DNA of 64,000 nt, taken from Rhizopus sp. PT2906. Its lineage: Eukaryota; Mucoromycota; Mucoromycetes; Mucorales; Rhizopodaceae. The translations under genes were made by a program, and so were the position numbers. The notes beneath the pieces are model-generated. The model made no database searches and was not told the DNA's origin. It saw only the letters and a program-made list of their open reading frames with translations. The stretch lies in assembly GCA_025529335.1 (NCBI GenBank), contig JAMYHX010000160.1:18115-82114 (forward strand). The letters are read 5' to 3'. Below are positions 30,914 to 42,887 of the stretch, one piece after another (position 1 is the stretch's first letter; every line of letters begins with the position of its first letter).

Positions 30914-33424
30914 TTATGATTTGATTTCAATATACAAGTTAATAACGGTACAAACAATATAGATGGCGATCCAACTATATCCAAACACCTTTGACATGCG
31001 ATAATTATTCAGTGGCACAAGTACAAGTGAGGATATCAATACAACAAGCAGGCCAATCGCAGAAACAATGATCGTTGGCGACACGTTAATTGCATAAGGC
31101 TCGTTTCTTTGAGATGTTACATAAGTAGCTCCTATACCTACACCCAACATGATGTCTATACAAAAAGGGTCAATCACTAAAAATCAACAAATGCAATCAT
31201 CTTACTTAACATGGGGCCACCAAAGCAAGCACTGATAGCCATCAAGGGGTATCCTAGTTTAGCCATTGTCACATTGGCCACAAAATCACCCAAGCTATTT
31301 CCCTAACAAAGCAGAGTTGATGCTGGTCCCTCTTTTTATATATGTATATCTATTCATGTGGCACTTACCAATGCGAATATGGTCAATCCAAGTATAGCTT
31401 CACTAGCGCCGAGAGCCATACCAATAGCTTGCAAAACACTAACAACTTCATTTGCAATCAAGAATATCCAAACTATGGCGACTCCAAATCCAAGAAAGCA
31501 CATCATCCAATAGAGTCTAGGCTGTCGTGTATGAGATGTAGTTAGCCAAAAGGTAATGGAGAGGATTAGTCCTGTCCCAAGCAAGATAGGAAGAATGATG
31601 ACAGCAGATACTAAGGATTGACTCAGAAGCACAAAGGATATGAGTGCTGGAGCACCCATTAGTTGGATAGCCGTAAGCCACTTATTCCAGGATCCTCTTA
31701 TGGAATCAGTTCTTTCAATCTCGTCTTCGCGGTAATCTCGCAACATATCCACTGTGTTATCATTTAGTTCAATGGCCTTAGAGGTGATGGCACTTTCTTT
31801 TACCACAGGCAAGGTTGTGGCTAGCAAAAAGGTGGCTGGCACGGACAAAGCAGACGTAATTTTACTAAATATGGGCTTTTGATAAAAGTCAATCAGGCTA
31901 GGAAAGAGGCAGATGGAGATATCACGCTTAATCTGGTACACTGATGTCGTATTGAAACACTTTTGTAGCAGCCGTGTGGATTTATTGACAGTCGTTGAGG
32001 TGTCTGGATGGCCGGCTCTACTTTCTGCTCTATGGAGTGATATCTCATCTGCATATCTTCCAAATTGCGTTGGTATCGATGATGGTTGATGAGACTGATA
32101 GTGAAAATTGATGGTAGTGTTCTTTAAAGATTGGACAACATCTTGAAACTATAGACTGTCATTATCACGCACACTCTCTCTTTTCCTTTTCATATTACCT
32201 CTATAGCTGAGAATAACGATGTTCTAATACGTAACTTGGGATGTATACCATTCCTAGAATGTACTGGATCCTGATACCCCTCTGTTTCAAATCCTTCATC
32301 ATATAGTTCCATCTCATTCGCATTATAGGTATCAGATGCATCATGTAAAAAGTTCCCTCTGATCAAATCATCGACATCTCTATTGTTCTCTTCGTATTCC
32401 AAGCGAGCTCTCTCAACTAGGTTTAAATAGTTTGATCTACGCTTCATATAATAGTTTCCACCGACCACTACCAAGACATAGACAATATAAAAGAGGATCA
32501 AGATAATCGCTTCATACATATGTATCAGTCCGTCTGAAACGATGATCATAACAAGCACAATCGCACAAGCAAAGAAGGATACATCTCGAATAAAGCTAAA
32601 TTTTTTAGCTCTAAATGGCTTGATAGCACACATGGATCTATCCACTTTGTCTTTGAGTTGGATGAAATAGGGACACAACTGTGTATACATATATATATAT
32701 ATCTTACCCTGCTACCACACTAACAATAAATGATGCTGCTCCAATGAGCTCTCCTAGAGCAAGTGATCCTAAATCAGACTGCATGGCACTGAACGTCGAA
32801 AATAAATCTGGGCTACCATTACCAAAGGCTAGGAAAGTGACACCTGTCTATAGTATGCTTTAGTTTTTCATGTATGAAAATAATGGTGTTCTACTTTACT
32901 AGGCTCTCCGATAAATGTAAAACGGATGCGATTGTTTGAAGGTTTGGACCTTTTATTGGTGGTTATATTTTTCATATCAACGAATATAGAATAGATACAC
33001 TTACAGAAAAAATCGGAGGCAGCTATTCCTACAAAACCAAATAAAAATAGTAACCAAAAGCACTAGTCAAGTGGGTCAGTTTTTACTTGTTGTTACTATT
33101 ATTATTAGTATTATTACCATTAGAATGAATACGATTGGTTTTGTTGATGAGCAATAATACCATTGTATATAATTAATTAAACCTGGTGTTGCATCAGCAC
33201 AATGTTCAAGCACAAAAGCACATTGATCAACCTGTAGACGAACATTGTCGCACTTGAAAATGTTTAAAGAGCCTTCTTATATACATGATCCCTTAGTATA
33301 CCTTGGGCTCATCGCGTTTTAACAAGTCTGAGTCTATTCCATGTGTGCTTTTCCAAGAGTACAATATACAGTGTGATACAAGTAAAAGCGATATAATAAA
33401 TATAGTATCTTTTCCAAGTGGCAT
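30914..33424 (-). CDS. Cation/Ca2+ exchanger, NCLX/NCKX6 (CCX/Ecm27-like) family
   Basis: Multi-exon gene assembled by motifs. ATG 33424 opens a signal peptide/anchor (MPLGKDTIFIISLLLVSHCI), followed by a luminal Cys-rich part (CDNVRLQVDQCAFVLEHC). Next is the first transmembrane cluster with the alpha-1 repeat TGVTFLAFGNGSPDLFSTFS. A central loop with YNANEMELYDEG is cytosolic. The C-terminal cluster holds the alpha-2 repeat GNSLGDFVANVTMAKLGYPL and GGPMLNIMLGVGIGATY. The final span ends IYIVCTVINLYIEIKS. The GNGSPD and GNSLGDFVAN motifs bind the exchanged cations. Localisation (vacuole, ER or mitochondrion) cannot be decided from sequence. It is tail-to-tail with the EI24-like gene, with 42 bp between stops. 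Confidence 0.88.
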
Positions 33425-33799
33425 TAAAGGCAACAGGTAAAAAGTGAATTAGAAATAAAGGAAAGCAACAAGTTGCATTGAAAACTTCAATTTCAGCTTT
33501 TAGAAAAAAAAAAAGCATAAACCACTTGTCCGCCGATGAATGCAATCCTACTTTTACTTTTGAAATCCCGATCAACTTTGGTTCATACAGTTTTCACACT
33601 TTAAATGGCAATGCTGCCAAAACAAAGACTACGGCTATTATTCCCTCCCATGGATACAGAAGGCTCTTTTGGAGCCCATATCTTCCACCAGTTCTTCAAG
33701 CCACAGCAAATGCACTGCTTGAAAAATGTAAAGAGAACAATACGAAAAAAAAAATATATATTTTATTGTTTTTCTGAGAATAAAGCGTGGCTAGAAAGC

Positions 33800-34290
33800 C
33801 TATAACCACATCCTTAGTCTTCGTTTCGGCAAAATAACCATTTTGCCTTGGGCAGGATCACGATGAGTGTCGTTGAAAATGAATTTTGTCAAAGTCATTG
33901 AAACGGTATAGCGTTGGTATGCGCCCAAAGCTCTTTGAAGTAGTCCTTGTAAACTGAAATTATGGTTCCTGCAATCAGAACTTCGTTTTGTTTTATGCCC
34001 CTTCCTCACCACAAGACGCACATATAACATTGTTTCTTGGATCAACTCTTCTTTTAGTTCTTCTAGCTGCGTCTTTTCTCTTTTTCTTTCCTGGAATATC
34101 TGGCACCCGGCGTCCTAAACAGCAAAGTTAAAGATAAGACAAATTTACACTATAAAAAACTTACGTTTTCTTCTGATGTGGGTTGAATCTTCTGCTTCTT
34201 GGATATCCTGTTGTTCTTGATCGTCTATCTTTTGCTGCTTTTTATTCCGAATAAGCTCTTCGGCAAGGGGATATAATATTGGGTGAATTA
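33800..34290 (-). pseudogene. Frameshifted zinc-knuckle ORF, probably transposon-derived
   Basis: Read on the minus strand, a basic segment (KKKRKDAARRTKRRVDP) leads into CASCGEEG in one frame. HKTKRSSDC continues in the next frame across a run of four G, so the CCHC-type knuckle C-x2-C-x4-H-x6-C is split by a one-base frameshift. A possible short intron precedes it. The downstream part (ALGAYQRYTVSMTLTKF) ends at a stop at 33800. Zinc-knuckle ORFs of this type are common in repeated elements. Confidence 0.5.
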
Positions 34291-34757
34291 AGAGTATACT
34301 GAGAATAAAGAATAAAGAAAACGTTCAACAAGGCATTATATGTAAACATAAACTTGACACACCATCCTAATTTATCATATAAATTGGCGTTTCCTTTATA
34401 TTTTGTATAATAAAGAGATAACTCTTACTGAAGTTTTATAGACTGGACAAGCACAACAAGCATGTATTTTATAATGTTGTAGACAATTACAATCGAAAGT
34501 AGAGGCTATAAACCTTTGTTTAGACCTCCACACACTCCTTTTCTCAATTCAACTGAGGAGTACTGAGCAAAGAGCAAAAGAAATTCACTTTTCTCTTTGA
34601 TTAATCCAATTAATCAATTACAAGCTGAATACAAGTGAGACAACATTATTCATGCTGATCTAAGATACTCAAACCTTAGTTTGTTGAGATACATTATATA
34701 TAACATTTCAGTGCAATATAATAGTAACTTTTAATTTCGTTTAAGTCAAAAGCCTAT

Positions 34758-35009
34758 TTGAATAACCTGATAAATCATTCTTTAGTTACTCTGACGCCCA
34801 GAATTAAGACTGCTTGTGAAACTGTTACTACAGAAGATTGCCTTGGTTGGATTAGACATTCTAAAGATTATTGGGATAAAGATGTCTTTTTAGTGTGTCC
34901 AAAAGTAATTTTCATTTGTCTGAATTTAAAGCGCGAATACGGCAATGAAGAAAATCTCTCAAGGATGACACAGACTGAACTGTTTAATGTGTGTAAAAAG
35001 AGACGGTAA
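34758..35009 (+). pseudogene. Transposase C-terminal relic (DDE/Tc1-like)
   Basis: The segment RIKTACETVTTEDCLGWIRH resembles the C-terminus of the transposase at 44196-45576 (IYESAGKVTRKDCVGWIKHP). Everything upstream, including the catalytic residues, is missing, and the start is not a true ATG context. Confidence 0.5.
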
Positions 35010-35370
35010 TCAATGTATAGTGAAGATATATTTATCAATAGAAAAAATAAGTCATCCCTTTGACAGAAATACTATGTGAAGAAGGATAAGGCTTCCGGTT
35101 GGCTTTTTATCAAGATGATCAATTAAAGAGATAGTCATACATGTATATTTTCTGCTCCAAAGATTATGTAAATGTGTACAAAGGTGCTTGAGTCTCATTT
35201 GACAATTGTCGAACTAAACCCCGCCCACATAGTCTACACTTTTTTAAAAATCTAACCTTTACCCTTTTTCTTATAAACTTTTTAGTTCTATTTAAAAGCC
35301 TCGTATGGAGATAGGTTATAAAGAGAGGTAGTTTTATTTTATAAACAAGTATAATAGCAGTCTGACTTAT

Positions 35371-37902
35371 ATGAGTAGATTAAAGTACTTTCGTTCAACA
35401 TTGACTGTACAAGATGATCATGACAACAATAGTAATAACCATGACTGGACACCTGTTATAGATATGAAGACCTTTAGAGAAGCTTGCTTCAATGGTAATG
35501 CATATACATATATATATATATATAATAGTAGTACTTATATATATATATATATATATATTAGGTATACCAGACGAACCAGGTTTACGGTCAACAGCATGGA
35601 AAGTACTTTTAGGCTATTTACCACCAGATAAAAGAACTTGGGCAAGCATGCTGAAGAGCCAAAGATTGAGCTATTATGTAAAAAACACAATCTATTATAT
35701 AACAAATCAATCGATGACTCGAAACTGATGTACATATATAACCATAACCACTATTAGAATTGGGTAAAGGATTTACTCGAGGATCCAGCAGAAGAACCAC
35801 CCTCGGTCGATCATGTAAATATCCATGCTTAATCTTTGACATCAGTGTTTAATTTTATTACTTTAGCCTTTAAATGATCAACTGGGTTCCAAATGGGCGA
35901 GCTATTTTGAAGATAATACAACTTTAGAACAAATTGATAAGGACATCAGACGTACTTTACCAGATTTTGCATTCTTTCAGCTACATGTACCTTTAAACCC
36001 ATTGAACCCACTATCCCCTCCTCCTCCCCCTACTCAACAGCATATTATTGATGATGGAGATCCACTCTTAGGTAACGGAGTCATACCTGAAGAACCACAC
36101 AATGAAAAGGATGGCAAAACACGACGATTTTCATTTGGCCTAAGAGGGAGACCAAGGTCATCTTCAACTGCATCCAAAAAGTCACTTAAACTCTCTACTA
36201 TTTCGAGCCCTAATCCTGCAGCAACAGCAGGGTCTACGTCAACACTAAACTCAGGAACAAGAGCAAGATCTAATTCGAAAAGTTCTGCACGTTCACTGTC
36301 ATCCGGCATGCTCGAAACTGGAAATGAAATCATTTCGGCACCTCGCAATATTGTACGCAAGTTATCCAGTGCATTCATAAAATCAAACCACTCAAGCAGC
36401 CTATTACCCAAATTTAGCAAGAAGCACTCATCCTCAACAACATCAGTTCAGCATTTAGAACCCATATGTCCTTATATTCCAACACGCAGGTCGTTGTTTA
36501 AGCGCATAGCCCATTTACATGATGAAAGCGGTAATAGAGAGCACCAGCAGCAATCCATGCTGGGCGATGCATACATTCAGGACTATCATTGGGAAGTGAT
36601 TGAGCGTATTTTGTTTATTTATGCCAAATTGAATCCAGGTGTAGGCTATGTGCAAGGCATGAACGAATTACTTGCGCCTATTTACTATGTATTTGCTGCA
36701 AAGGCGGCAGATGATGATTCCGAGTCACAAGCATATGCGGAAGCAGACGCCTTTTTCGTATTTACCACTCTCATGTCGGATGTCAGAGATCACTTTGTGC
36801 GATCTCTCGATTCAGATGCTTGTACAGGTATCAATGCAACCCTCTGGAGGATGAACCAGCGATTGGCATGGTATGATAGGGCTCTGTTTCGTGATTTACG
36901 GAAAAAGGATGTCAAGGAACAATACTATGCGTTCAGATGGATCACTGTCCTGTGTTCCCAAGAATGGGATCTGCCTGACGTAATACGACTCTGGGATTCT
37001 ATATTAGCAGATAGAGCGATGCAGGAAGAAGATAAAGAACAAAACAGTCGATTTGAATTTTTACTAGACTTTTCTGTTGCCATGCTTGTGTAAGTGATGA
37101 TAGATTACCCCCAAAAATAAAAATTAACCTTATGTAATAGCTGTATACGTCAGGAGCTTATGAATGGTGACTTTTCTGAAAATATGCGCATTTTACAGGT
37201 AGTTCATATCTCACCTAAAAGAAAAGAAAAAACTCATCTTTTTTGCAGAATTATCCAATTGATGATTTACAAATTGTGTTGAATACAGCAAATGCAATTC
37301 GAGAAGCACGATCACAAGTAGCCGCATCGGGGAAAGTGATACCAGGAGTAGCCAATGATAAGAGAGGCAGTGGATTATTCAACGGTGACTGGAGCGATAC
37401 GTCTTCCATGTCATCCACTGGATCAATTCGACTGAAAAAATTAAAAGATACGACAGATATGGCAAGAGCTAGTATAGACTCATTACGTAAAGGATCCAAG
37501 GAATCATTAGACGAACTTTTTAGAAGAAGCCTTACTATTACGCGTCACAGCCTTGATGATTTTGAAAGAAAACGAGCATCAACAGGCGATATGATGTCAC
37601 GAAGCTTATCACAAAAGTTTAGCTTTGCTAATAACCTAGCAGCCAAAGTAAAGCGCACGGCATCTGTTCGCTCTGCCCAAATAGAAAACGAAGGACACAA
37701 GGATTGGGAGTATGGTCAATTGAATGAGAAGGACAATAGAGTCAATAGATCCAGTTCACTTCTCAACAGGTTTTCACAAATGGTCTCTAACAACCCAGTG
37801 GGGCCTTATCGCCCACTTCAAAGGTCAGTACAAGGGAAGCATGACACTCCACCTACAAATAATTTAAATAATACAGCAAGGACCTACAAAGGCTATGTTT
37901 AA
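35371..37902 (+). CDS. TBC domain Rab GTPase-activating protein (TBC1D13-like)
   Basis: Six exons give about 744 residues. Starts MSRLKYFRSTLTVQDDHD. After the first intron GIPDEPGLRSTAWKVLLGYL begins the TBC domain. Residues about 125-135 are IDKDIRRTLPD with the arginine finger. A large Ser/Pro-rich insert (about 145-300) splits the domain. It resumes with RILFIYAKLNPGVGYVQGMN, carrying the glutamine finger YVQ, and FYAFRWITVLCSQEWDLPDV, WDSIL and FLLDFSVAMLV. Intron 1 is an AT dinucleotide-rich sequence (35494-35561). The C-terminal 200 residues are Ser/Arg/Lys-rich and lack domains. Presence of both fingers predicts activity towards a Rab. Confidence 0.88.
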
Positions 37903-38077
37903 GCTTTGCTTCCTATCTATTTATTCATGTTTATTTTGTACCATACATTTTTTTTTCTCTATACTTTTATTTATAAAGCTGTGATGCACCCGTGCGTATT
38001 TTCATATCTTCTTTAATAGTGGTTTATTTAGCAGGTGATATTACAAGTTTTATTATTTCATAAATAAGGGGAGAAGC

Positions 38078-39807
38078 CTAATGCTGTGACCATTGAATGG
38101 ATTTCAAGTCAATACCTTCTTGAACCATTTCCCATAAAGGTGACATTTCTCTTAATCTATCAACGTGTTGGTTGACCTTTTTGATTACAAATTCAATTTC
38201 TTCATCAGTTGTGAATCGTCCAATACCAAAACGAATAGAACTGTGTGCCATTTCATCATCTGCACCCAAAGCTCTCAAGACATAGGAAGGTTCAAGTGAT
38301 GCAGAGGTACAGGCGGATCCAGAGGACAATGCAATATCCTTCAAAGCCATAATGAGTGATTCACCTTCGACATATGCAAATGATAAGTTGATACAACCAG
38401 GATAGCTGTGCACAGGGTCACCGTTGCGATAAACATGTTCAATCTTGGATGTGATTCCATCAATCAATCGTTTAGACAAGTTAGATATTCTTTGATGATC
38501 GTACTATGAATAGAATGAATAAACAATGAACATGTATACACATTTTATCCTTCAGAACCCCTGCACAATGGTCATCGTAAAAACATATTTTTACTCCATT
38601 GTAGCTTTTTTTTTATATAATAAACGCGCCGCATACAAAGCACGGTTCATCACTAGGATATATCATTATCTATAGCTTACCTCCATTTCTTCTACAGCGA
38701 TCTTACAAGCCTCGCCCAAGCCGACAACAAGAGGATGAGGAAGGGTACCACTTCTGATACCTCTTTCCTGTCCACCACCGCTCTGCACCGCCTCCAAACG
38801 AACTCTTGGTCTTCTACGAACATAAAGAGCACCGACGCCTTTAGGGCCGTATAACTTATGACCCGAAATACTCATCAAGTCAATGTTCATGGAATTCACA
38901 TCCAGAGGAACCTTACCGGCGGCCTGTGCAGCGTCAGTATGGAAGAAGACTTTTTTCGCCCTGCACAATTTACCAATCTCTTCAACGGGCTGGATAACAC
39001 CAATTTCGTTATTAACGGTCATTATGGAGACAAGGGCGGTATCAGGGCGGATGGCTTCCTCGAGTTTCTTCAAATCGACAAGGCCATTAGATTGAACTGG
39101 CAAGTAGGTTACGTCAAAGCCTTCTTGCTGCAAAGATCTACAGGATTCCAAAATACATTTATGTTCCTATATTAAACGAATAAGCTCACTATTATGTGTT
39201 CCCTCGTCTCTATACTTACAGTTTGGGTAGTAATGATATGTTTCTTTTTGTTCTTGTAGAATCTGGCAACACCTTTGATGCTGATATTATTTGATTCAGT
39301 AGCACCAGAAGTAAAGATAATTTCTTTAGGGTCAGCATTAATCAATTTGGCCACATACTATGATAACAATATTAGATAACCCCTTTTCCCTCTCAATATA
39401 ATAAAAGTTGTACCTCTCTAGCCTTTTCAACAGCTTCTTCAGTTTCCCAACCATATTTATGAGTTCTTGAGTGAGGATTACCGTATAATTCAGTCATGTA
39501 TGGAAGCATAGCATCTAGCACACGGGGATCCATAGGACTAGTAGCTTGCATGTCAAGATAAATAGGTCGACCTTCATTTTTGACGGCTGTTTGTTCGAAA
39601 CCTAATGAATCTATGACAAGACTATGTTTTAGTATAAAACTATAACCCTTATCTCTTTAATTTACCTTCTGTTGGCTTAATAGCTTCTGCTTCCTGCTTG
39701 GTTGTCAAGCCAGTAGAGAATAAACGATAAGTAGCAGGAATAGCTGTCTTTCTAGCTGTATAGAAGCTTGCTCTTAGAACAGATTGTCTTAATGTTCTTC
39801 CCAACAT
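38078..39807 (-). CDS. NFS1: Mitochondrial cysteine desulfurase NFS1
   Basis: PLP-dependent enzyme that supplies sulfur for Fe-S cluster assembly and tRNA thiolation. ATG 39807 opens a mitochondrial presequence (MLGRTLRQSVLRASFYTARK). Next come AKLINADPKEIIFTSGATES and SIMTVNNEIGVIQPVEEIGK. The PLP lysine lies in SISGHKLYGPKGVGALYVRR, and RRRPRVRLEAVQSGGGQERG follows. The catalytic Cys loop SGSACTSASLEPSYVLRALG and the end SPLWEMVQEGIDLKSIQW match the family through to the stop at 38078. About five short introns. All key residues are present. Confidence 0.95.
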
Positions 39808-40449
39808 GTTTATGCGTAGTAAATAAAAGAAGAAAAATGTGAGAGAGAGGGAAGGGGAAAAAAGTATCAGTGTGAAGAGTAATCTCAGTGACTGGGAATC
39901 TTCTTGACGAATAGCACAAAAGCTTTTTTATCAAGTTTTGATTGGACGATCGCTTTTTTAATCTGATTCGCGCTTTTGCGGAGCAAAGACTGGTCTTTTT
40001 TTCTCCGTAGAGCCGCCTTTGCTCTGCTGACAGTGGTGACAACATGTAGCACACCCTTTATCGTTGTCAATGATGAAGTGATAAGCCATCAATGATAGAA
40101 ATTGTATTTTATAAAAGAATTCTTTCTGCCAAGTATCCCCAAAAAGTTCTCTTGACTGGCCCAATCAATTCTTTCCAAGCGCTTGGTAGTTTGTCTTGTT
40201 TCATTCTTCGCTCTTGATTCGAAAGGAAGTCTTTACGAATTGATATTATCTTGTATTGTTATACGCTCGAATGGATCATTGAAAGGCTTTATACTGTGTT
40301 TATTAAAGCCAGGTTTGCAAGTAAGACAAAGAGAGATAAAGCAGGATGAAACCTGCCCGCAATTATGCTTTCACAAAGCACACAGCAATATGAGAGAGGG
40401 CATAAACTAAAAAACTGGACATCACGAAGTGTCTTGCACAGGACCAAAA
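39808..40449. other. NFS1 upstream region with small overlapping ORFs
   Basis: Region between NFS1 and the transposon island. It includes two overlapping short minus-strand ORFs (39885-40089, listed separately) and otherwise AT-rich sequence up to the start of the duplicated segment at 40450. Confidence 0.5.
39885..40089 (-). CDS. Two overlapping candidate small ORFs, unrecognised
   Basis: From ATG 40089 one frame encodes 43 residues with a tight Cys/His cluster (GCATCCHHC) ending at 39958. From ATG 40070 another frame encodes 61 very basic residues (ALRRKKDQSLLRKSANQIKK) ending at 39885. The frames overlap by about 110 bp. Either may be a real small protein, or the two may be one gene broken by a frameshift or joined by splicing. 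No family was recognised. The transcript would have the same direction as NFS1 and end about 78 bp before its ATG. Confidence 0.3.
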
Positions 40450-40597
40450 AACCGAGATAGCGAGAACATAGTTCTTAAAGTAGTCGCATCATTGTTGATA
40501 TGAGGTGTCCATCGTTACCGTAGCTGCACAGATTGGGATGAGACTAGACTGGGTAATCTTGGGATCCTCATACAACAAGCTGAATTCGTCATACAAC
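40450..40597 (+). repeat. Duplicated segment A, copy 1
   Basis: Nearly identical (about 95%) to 49171-49318, from ACCGAGATAGCGAGA to GAATTCGTCATACAA. In this copy it runs directly into segment B. All about eight substitutions between the copies are transitions. Confidence 0.9.
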
Positions 40598-40840
40598 AGC
40601 GGGCTTTGTACATATTGTTGTGTGTGTATCTAAACTTTGTCAGTTCATCTGGTACAACACTTTTTTTTATATATATTTCTCTCTTTTTTTTCTTTTCTTT
40701 TCTTTTCTTCTTCTTTTCCTTTTTGCATAAAGAGAAATCAAAAGACCACTGTCACTACTCTCTCTCAATTTCTTTCTTTCTCGTTTTGTACATAGCATCA
40801 CCTTGATTCACTGTATATGGTAACCTATACCTTGTTAATA
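40590..40840 (+). repeat. Duplicated segment B, copy 1 (5' flank of the ASH-repeat gene)
   Basis: Nearly identical to 50126-50377, from CATACAACAGCGGGCTTTG to CATACCTTGTTTAATA-like sequence. In copy 2 it is the immediate upstream region of the gene at 50390. Here the homology ends exactly at the TA (40839-40840) where the TIR element starts. Confidence 0.92.
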
Positions 40841-41072
40841 CAGTGCAGCTGGTAAATATTGTCACTTTGTGAAAAATAAATGTCGCTAAGCCAAAAGCAT
40901 ATGGCAGTTATTGAAATCTAATTGTCAGTTTGGGCAAAAATGATTGTCGCTTTCGAAAAATCATACTGTCCATTCCCAAAAACCATAATGTCCACTTAGG
41001 CAAATATTATTGTCAATTTCAAAAAAAAAAAAAAAAAAAAAAAAAAAGCACATTGATAAGTCGTATTAAAAA
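40841..41072 (+). repeat. Left terminal inverted repeat with phased 21-22-bp units
   Basis: After the terminal 20 bp, GTC (or GGC) recurs at 40861, 40882, 40903, 40924, 40946, 40968, 40990 and 41012, spaced 21, 21, 21, 22, 22, 22 and 22 bp. Units share the form GTC-NNTT-NNN-AAAA-NAT. A 27-base A tract (41021-41047) and GCACATTGATAAGTCGTATT complete the arm. Confidence 0.85.
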
Positions 41073-41127
41073 TAGTACGAGCACGGTTACGGTTTATTTT
41101 TTTTTTCCTTCAGTTGTTGAATTTTTT

Positions 41128-42103
41128 ATGAGTCTATCTACGAAATTAAAGCCTGGAAAAGATCTAATGACCAAAGGAATCCTAAGAGATCCTAAAGTCG
41201 TAAATCTTATCACTGAATCTCTGGTAAAAACAACAGACAATTATTTTATTGGAAATTACGAATGGAAAGACGGTACACGCTCCGACATGGTTTTTGAGCC
41301 AAAGAACGCTCTCTCAGATCTCTCTGACGTGTTTGATGAGATAATCATTATAATAATTCGAGTATAATCTTACAGTAGAGCATACATTCTACTTTACATT
41401 CCTCTATCGCATCTGATAAGAATAACCTATAATAATAACTATAGTAGCTACTAGTATAACAATAATAACATAAGCATAAATAATGTCAGTGACGACAATA
41501 ATATAAATAGCAGCCATAGATTCTCTACCCAAGTAAACTCTCACACAAACTTAATAATATTCAACTCTTCTTAATAAAGAATCTAATTCGCAAGCCATCA
41601 ACTTAATAGCCTTTTTTCAATAACAAACAAAGCTGAATACAACATTCCCTCCTCTAATTGTGGAGATTCAGCATACAATCAACAAAGCACTCATGAAAAG
41701 AGCTGTCAGCTATTGCTTACAAGCGTTTACAAGATACCATAATGATCCTATAATATTGATTATTTGTGTAGAGAAGCTTAATCAAGATACACATAAACAT
41801 GTGAAACTAAGCAAGCTCCCAGGTGTGTTCTCATACTTTTCACAACCATGGGCCGAACACTGCTACTTTATTTCTGAAGAAAGTATCAAAGATAATTTGT
41901 TGACCCCCTGAACCCATTAGTTGCGCTTGGTTCTTTTTTTACAAACTGTAGTCTCTCATTAACAGATCATTCATTCAAAAATGATCCAACAATTCAATAT
42001 TTATACACCTCAACAATATTCCAACATCAAATTAGCATCATTAACAAAGATATACTACTCTCATTTGTGGATTTTCAACTTGCATAATATGATAGATTAT
42101 TGA
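41128..42103 (+). pseudogene. Degenerate PD-(D/E)XK nuclease-like gene
   Basis: Starts MSLSTKLKPGKDLMTKGILR. It contains the DMVFEPK and VEIQHTINKALMKRAVSYCL segments, which fit the D...ExQ core of a PD-(D/E)XK (Rpn/transposase-associated) nuclease, followed by PIILIICVEKL and FSQPWAEHCYFISEES. The two halves are separated by about 290 bp of AT-rich sequence (41350-41640) that may be an intron or an insertion. A one-base loss in the C run at 41906-41911 shifts the frame before LNPLVALG, and a second shift lies near 42010. I recall such ORFs as a repeated family in Mucorales. The assignment to the fold is by motif only. Confidence 0.5.
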
Positions 42104-42887
42104 CACTCGCATATTTACTTAATCAACCACAGTTGGGGAAGCCGTAAACGATGCAAAGTCAAGAACTCTGACGATGAAAAGGAAATATGAAGAACTATTT
42201 ACTGCAGAATCTTCATCAAATAAAAAAATATAGCTGACAGAAACAATATGTATGAAGAAGCCATGAAATTTGTCAATGAATTTAAGCAAAAGAAAGTGGA
42301 GGAAGGGAAAAAGAATGGATTGGGTCGCTTGTCTCAAAGAAGGGAGGGATTTAAATATATTAAATTATAGAAACCCTGAATCATTACGCCAACAATTCCT
42401 CAAGTATATCAAAGGAAAGTCAAAGCAAACAAATTCTGATAATTCAAATTAAATAAACAACTTTGATATTGTATTAGTGGTATTTTTGAATACCTATTTT
42501 TATCAAATTATCTTTATCGAATAAAACAAATAATTCTTTCTCTACGTTTGGATATCAACTAACCATTCGTGATTCCTTTATCAATCGCTAATTGAGAAAA
42601 AACTCGTTAGAATTTTTTTAAAAATATAACATTTAAATAGTTGTAATAGTCTATAACTGATGAACGACACTCAAGAAGGAGCAGTTTTGATAAAGAAAGT
42701 AAGTACCCATATAATAATAAAAGGCTCTGAAACTAATAAGCTTGCGTTCATATTTAAACGCAAAACCGTGTAAGGGATAGGCAGGTTTACATTTGTGGGT
42801 GAACTTTATTAATTATTGACAACTATTACAAGAAAAACCCATTATATTATTCGTAAGCAAAACCCATTATGAATATCGCAAGTACGA

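Larger units (their letters stand above)
33425..35370. other. Intergenic region with transposon relics
   Basis: Between the exchanger and TBC genes. It contains a broken zinc-knuckle ORF (33800-34290), a transposase C-terminal relic (34758-35009), and an open frame at 33478-33777 without recognisable content. The remaining 1 kb is AT-rich without features. Confidence 0.55.

Noticed and set aside
33478..33777. 99-residue ORF between the exchanger and the zinc-knuckle relic
   Set aside because: It starts inside the upstream region of the exchanger gene, has no recognisable motif in any of its frames, and is probably relic or random sequence.
40450..40840. Repeat-induced point mutation (RIP) of the duplicated segments
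   Set aside because: Differences are transitions, but the CpA context is not preferred and the copies are still about 96% identical. Classic RIP is not supported.
40861..41030. Regularly spaced GTC units as a CRISPR-like array
   Set aside because: The spacing is 21-22 bp with degenerate units and no constant repeat/unique spacer structure, it is mirrored in the other TIR, and the genome is eukaryotic.
41021..41047. Poly(A) tract as a retrotransposon tail
   Set aside because: It is part of the long TIR and is mirrored at the other end, so it belongs to a DNA transposon.
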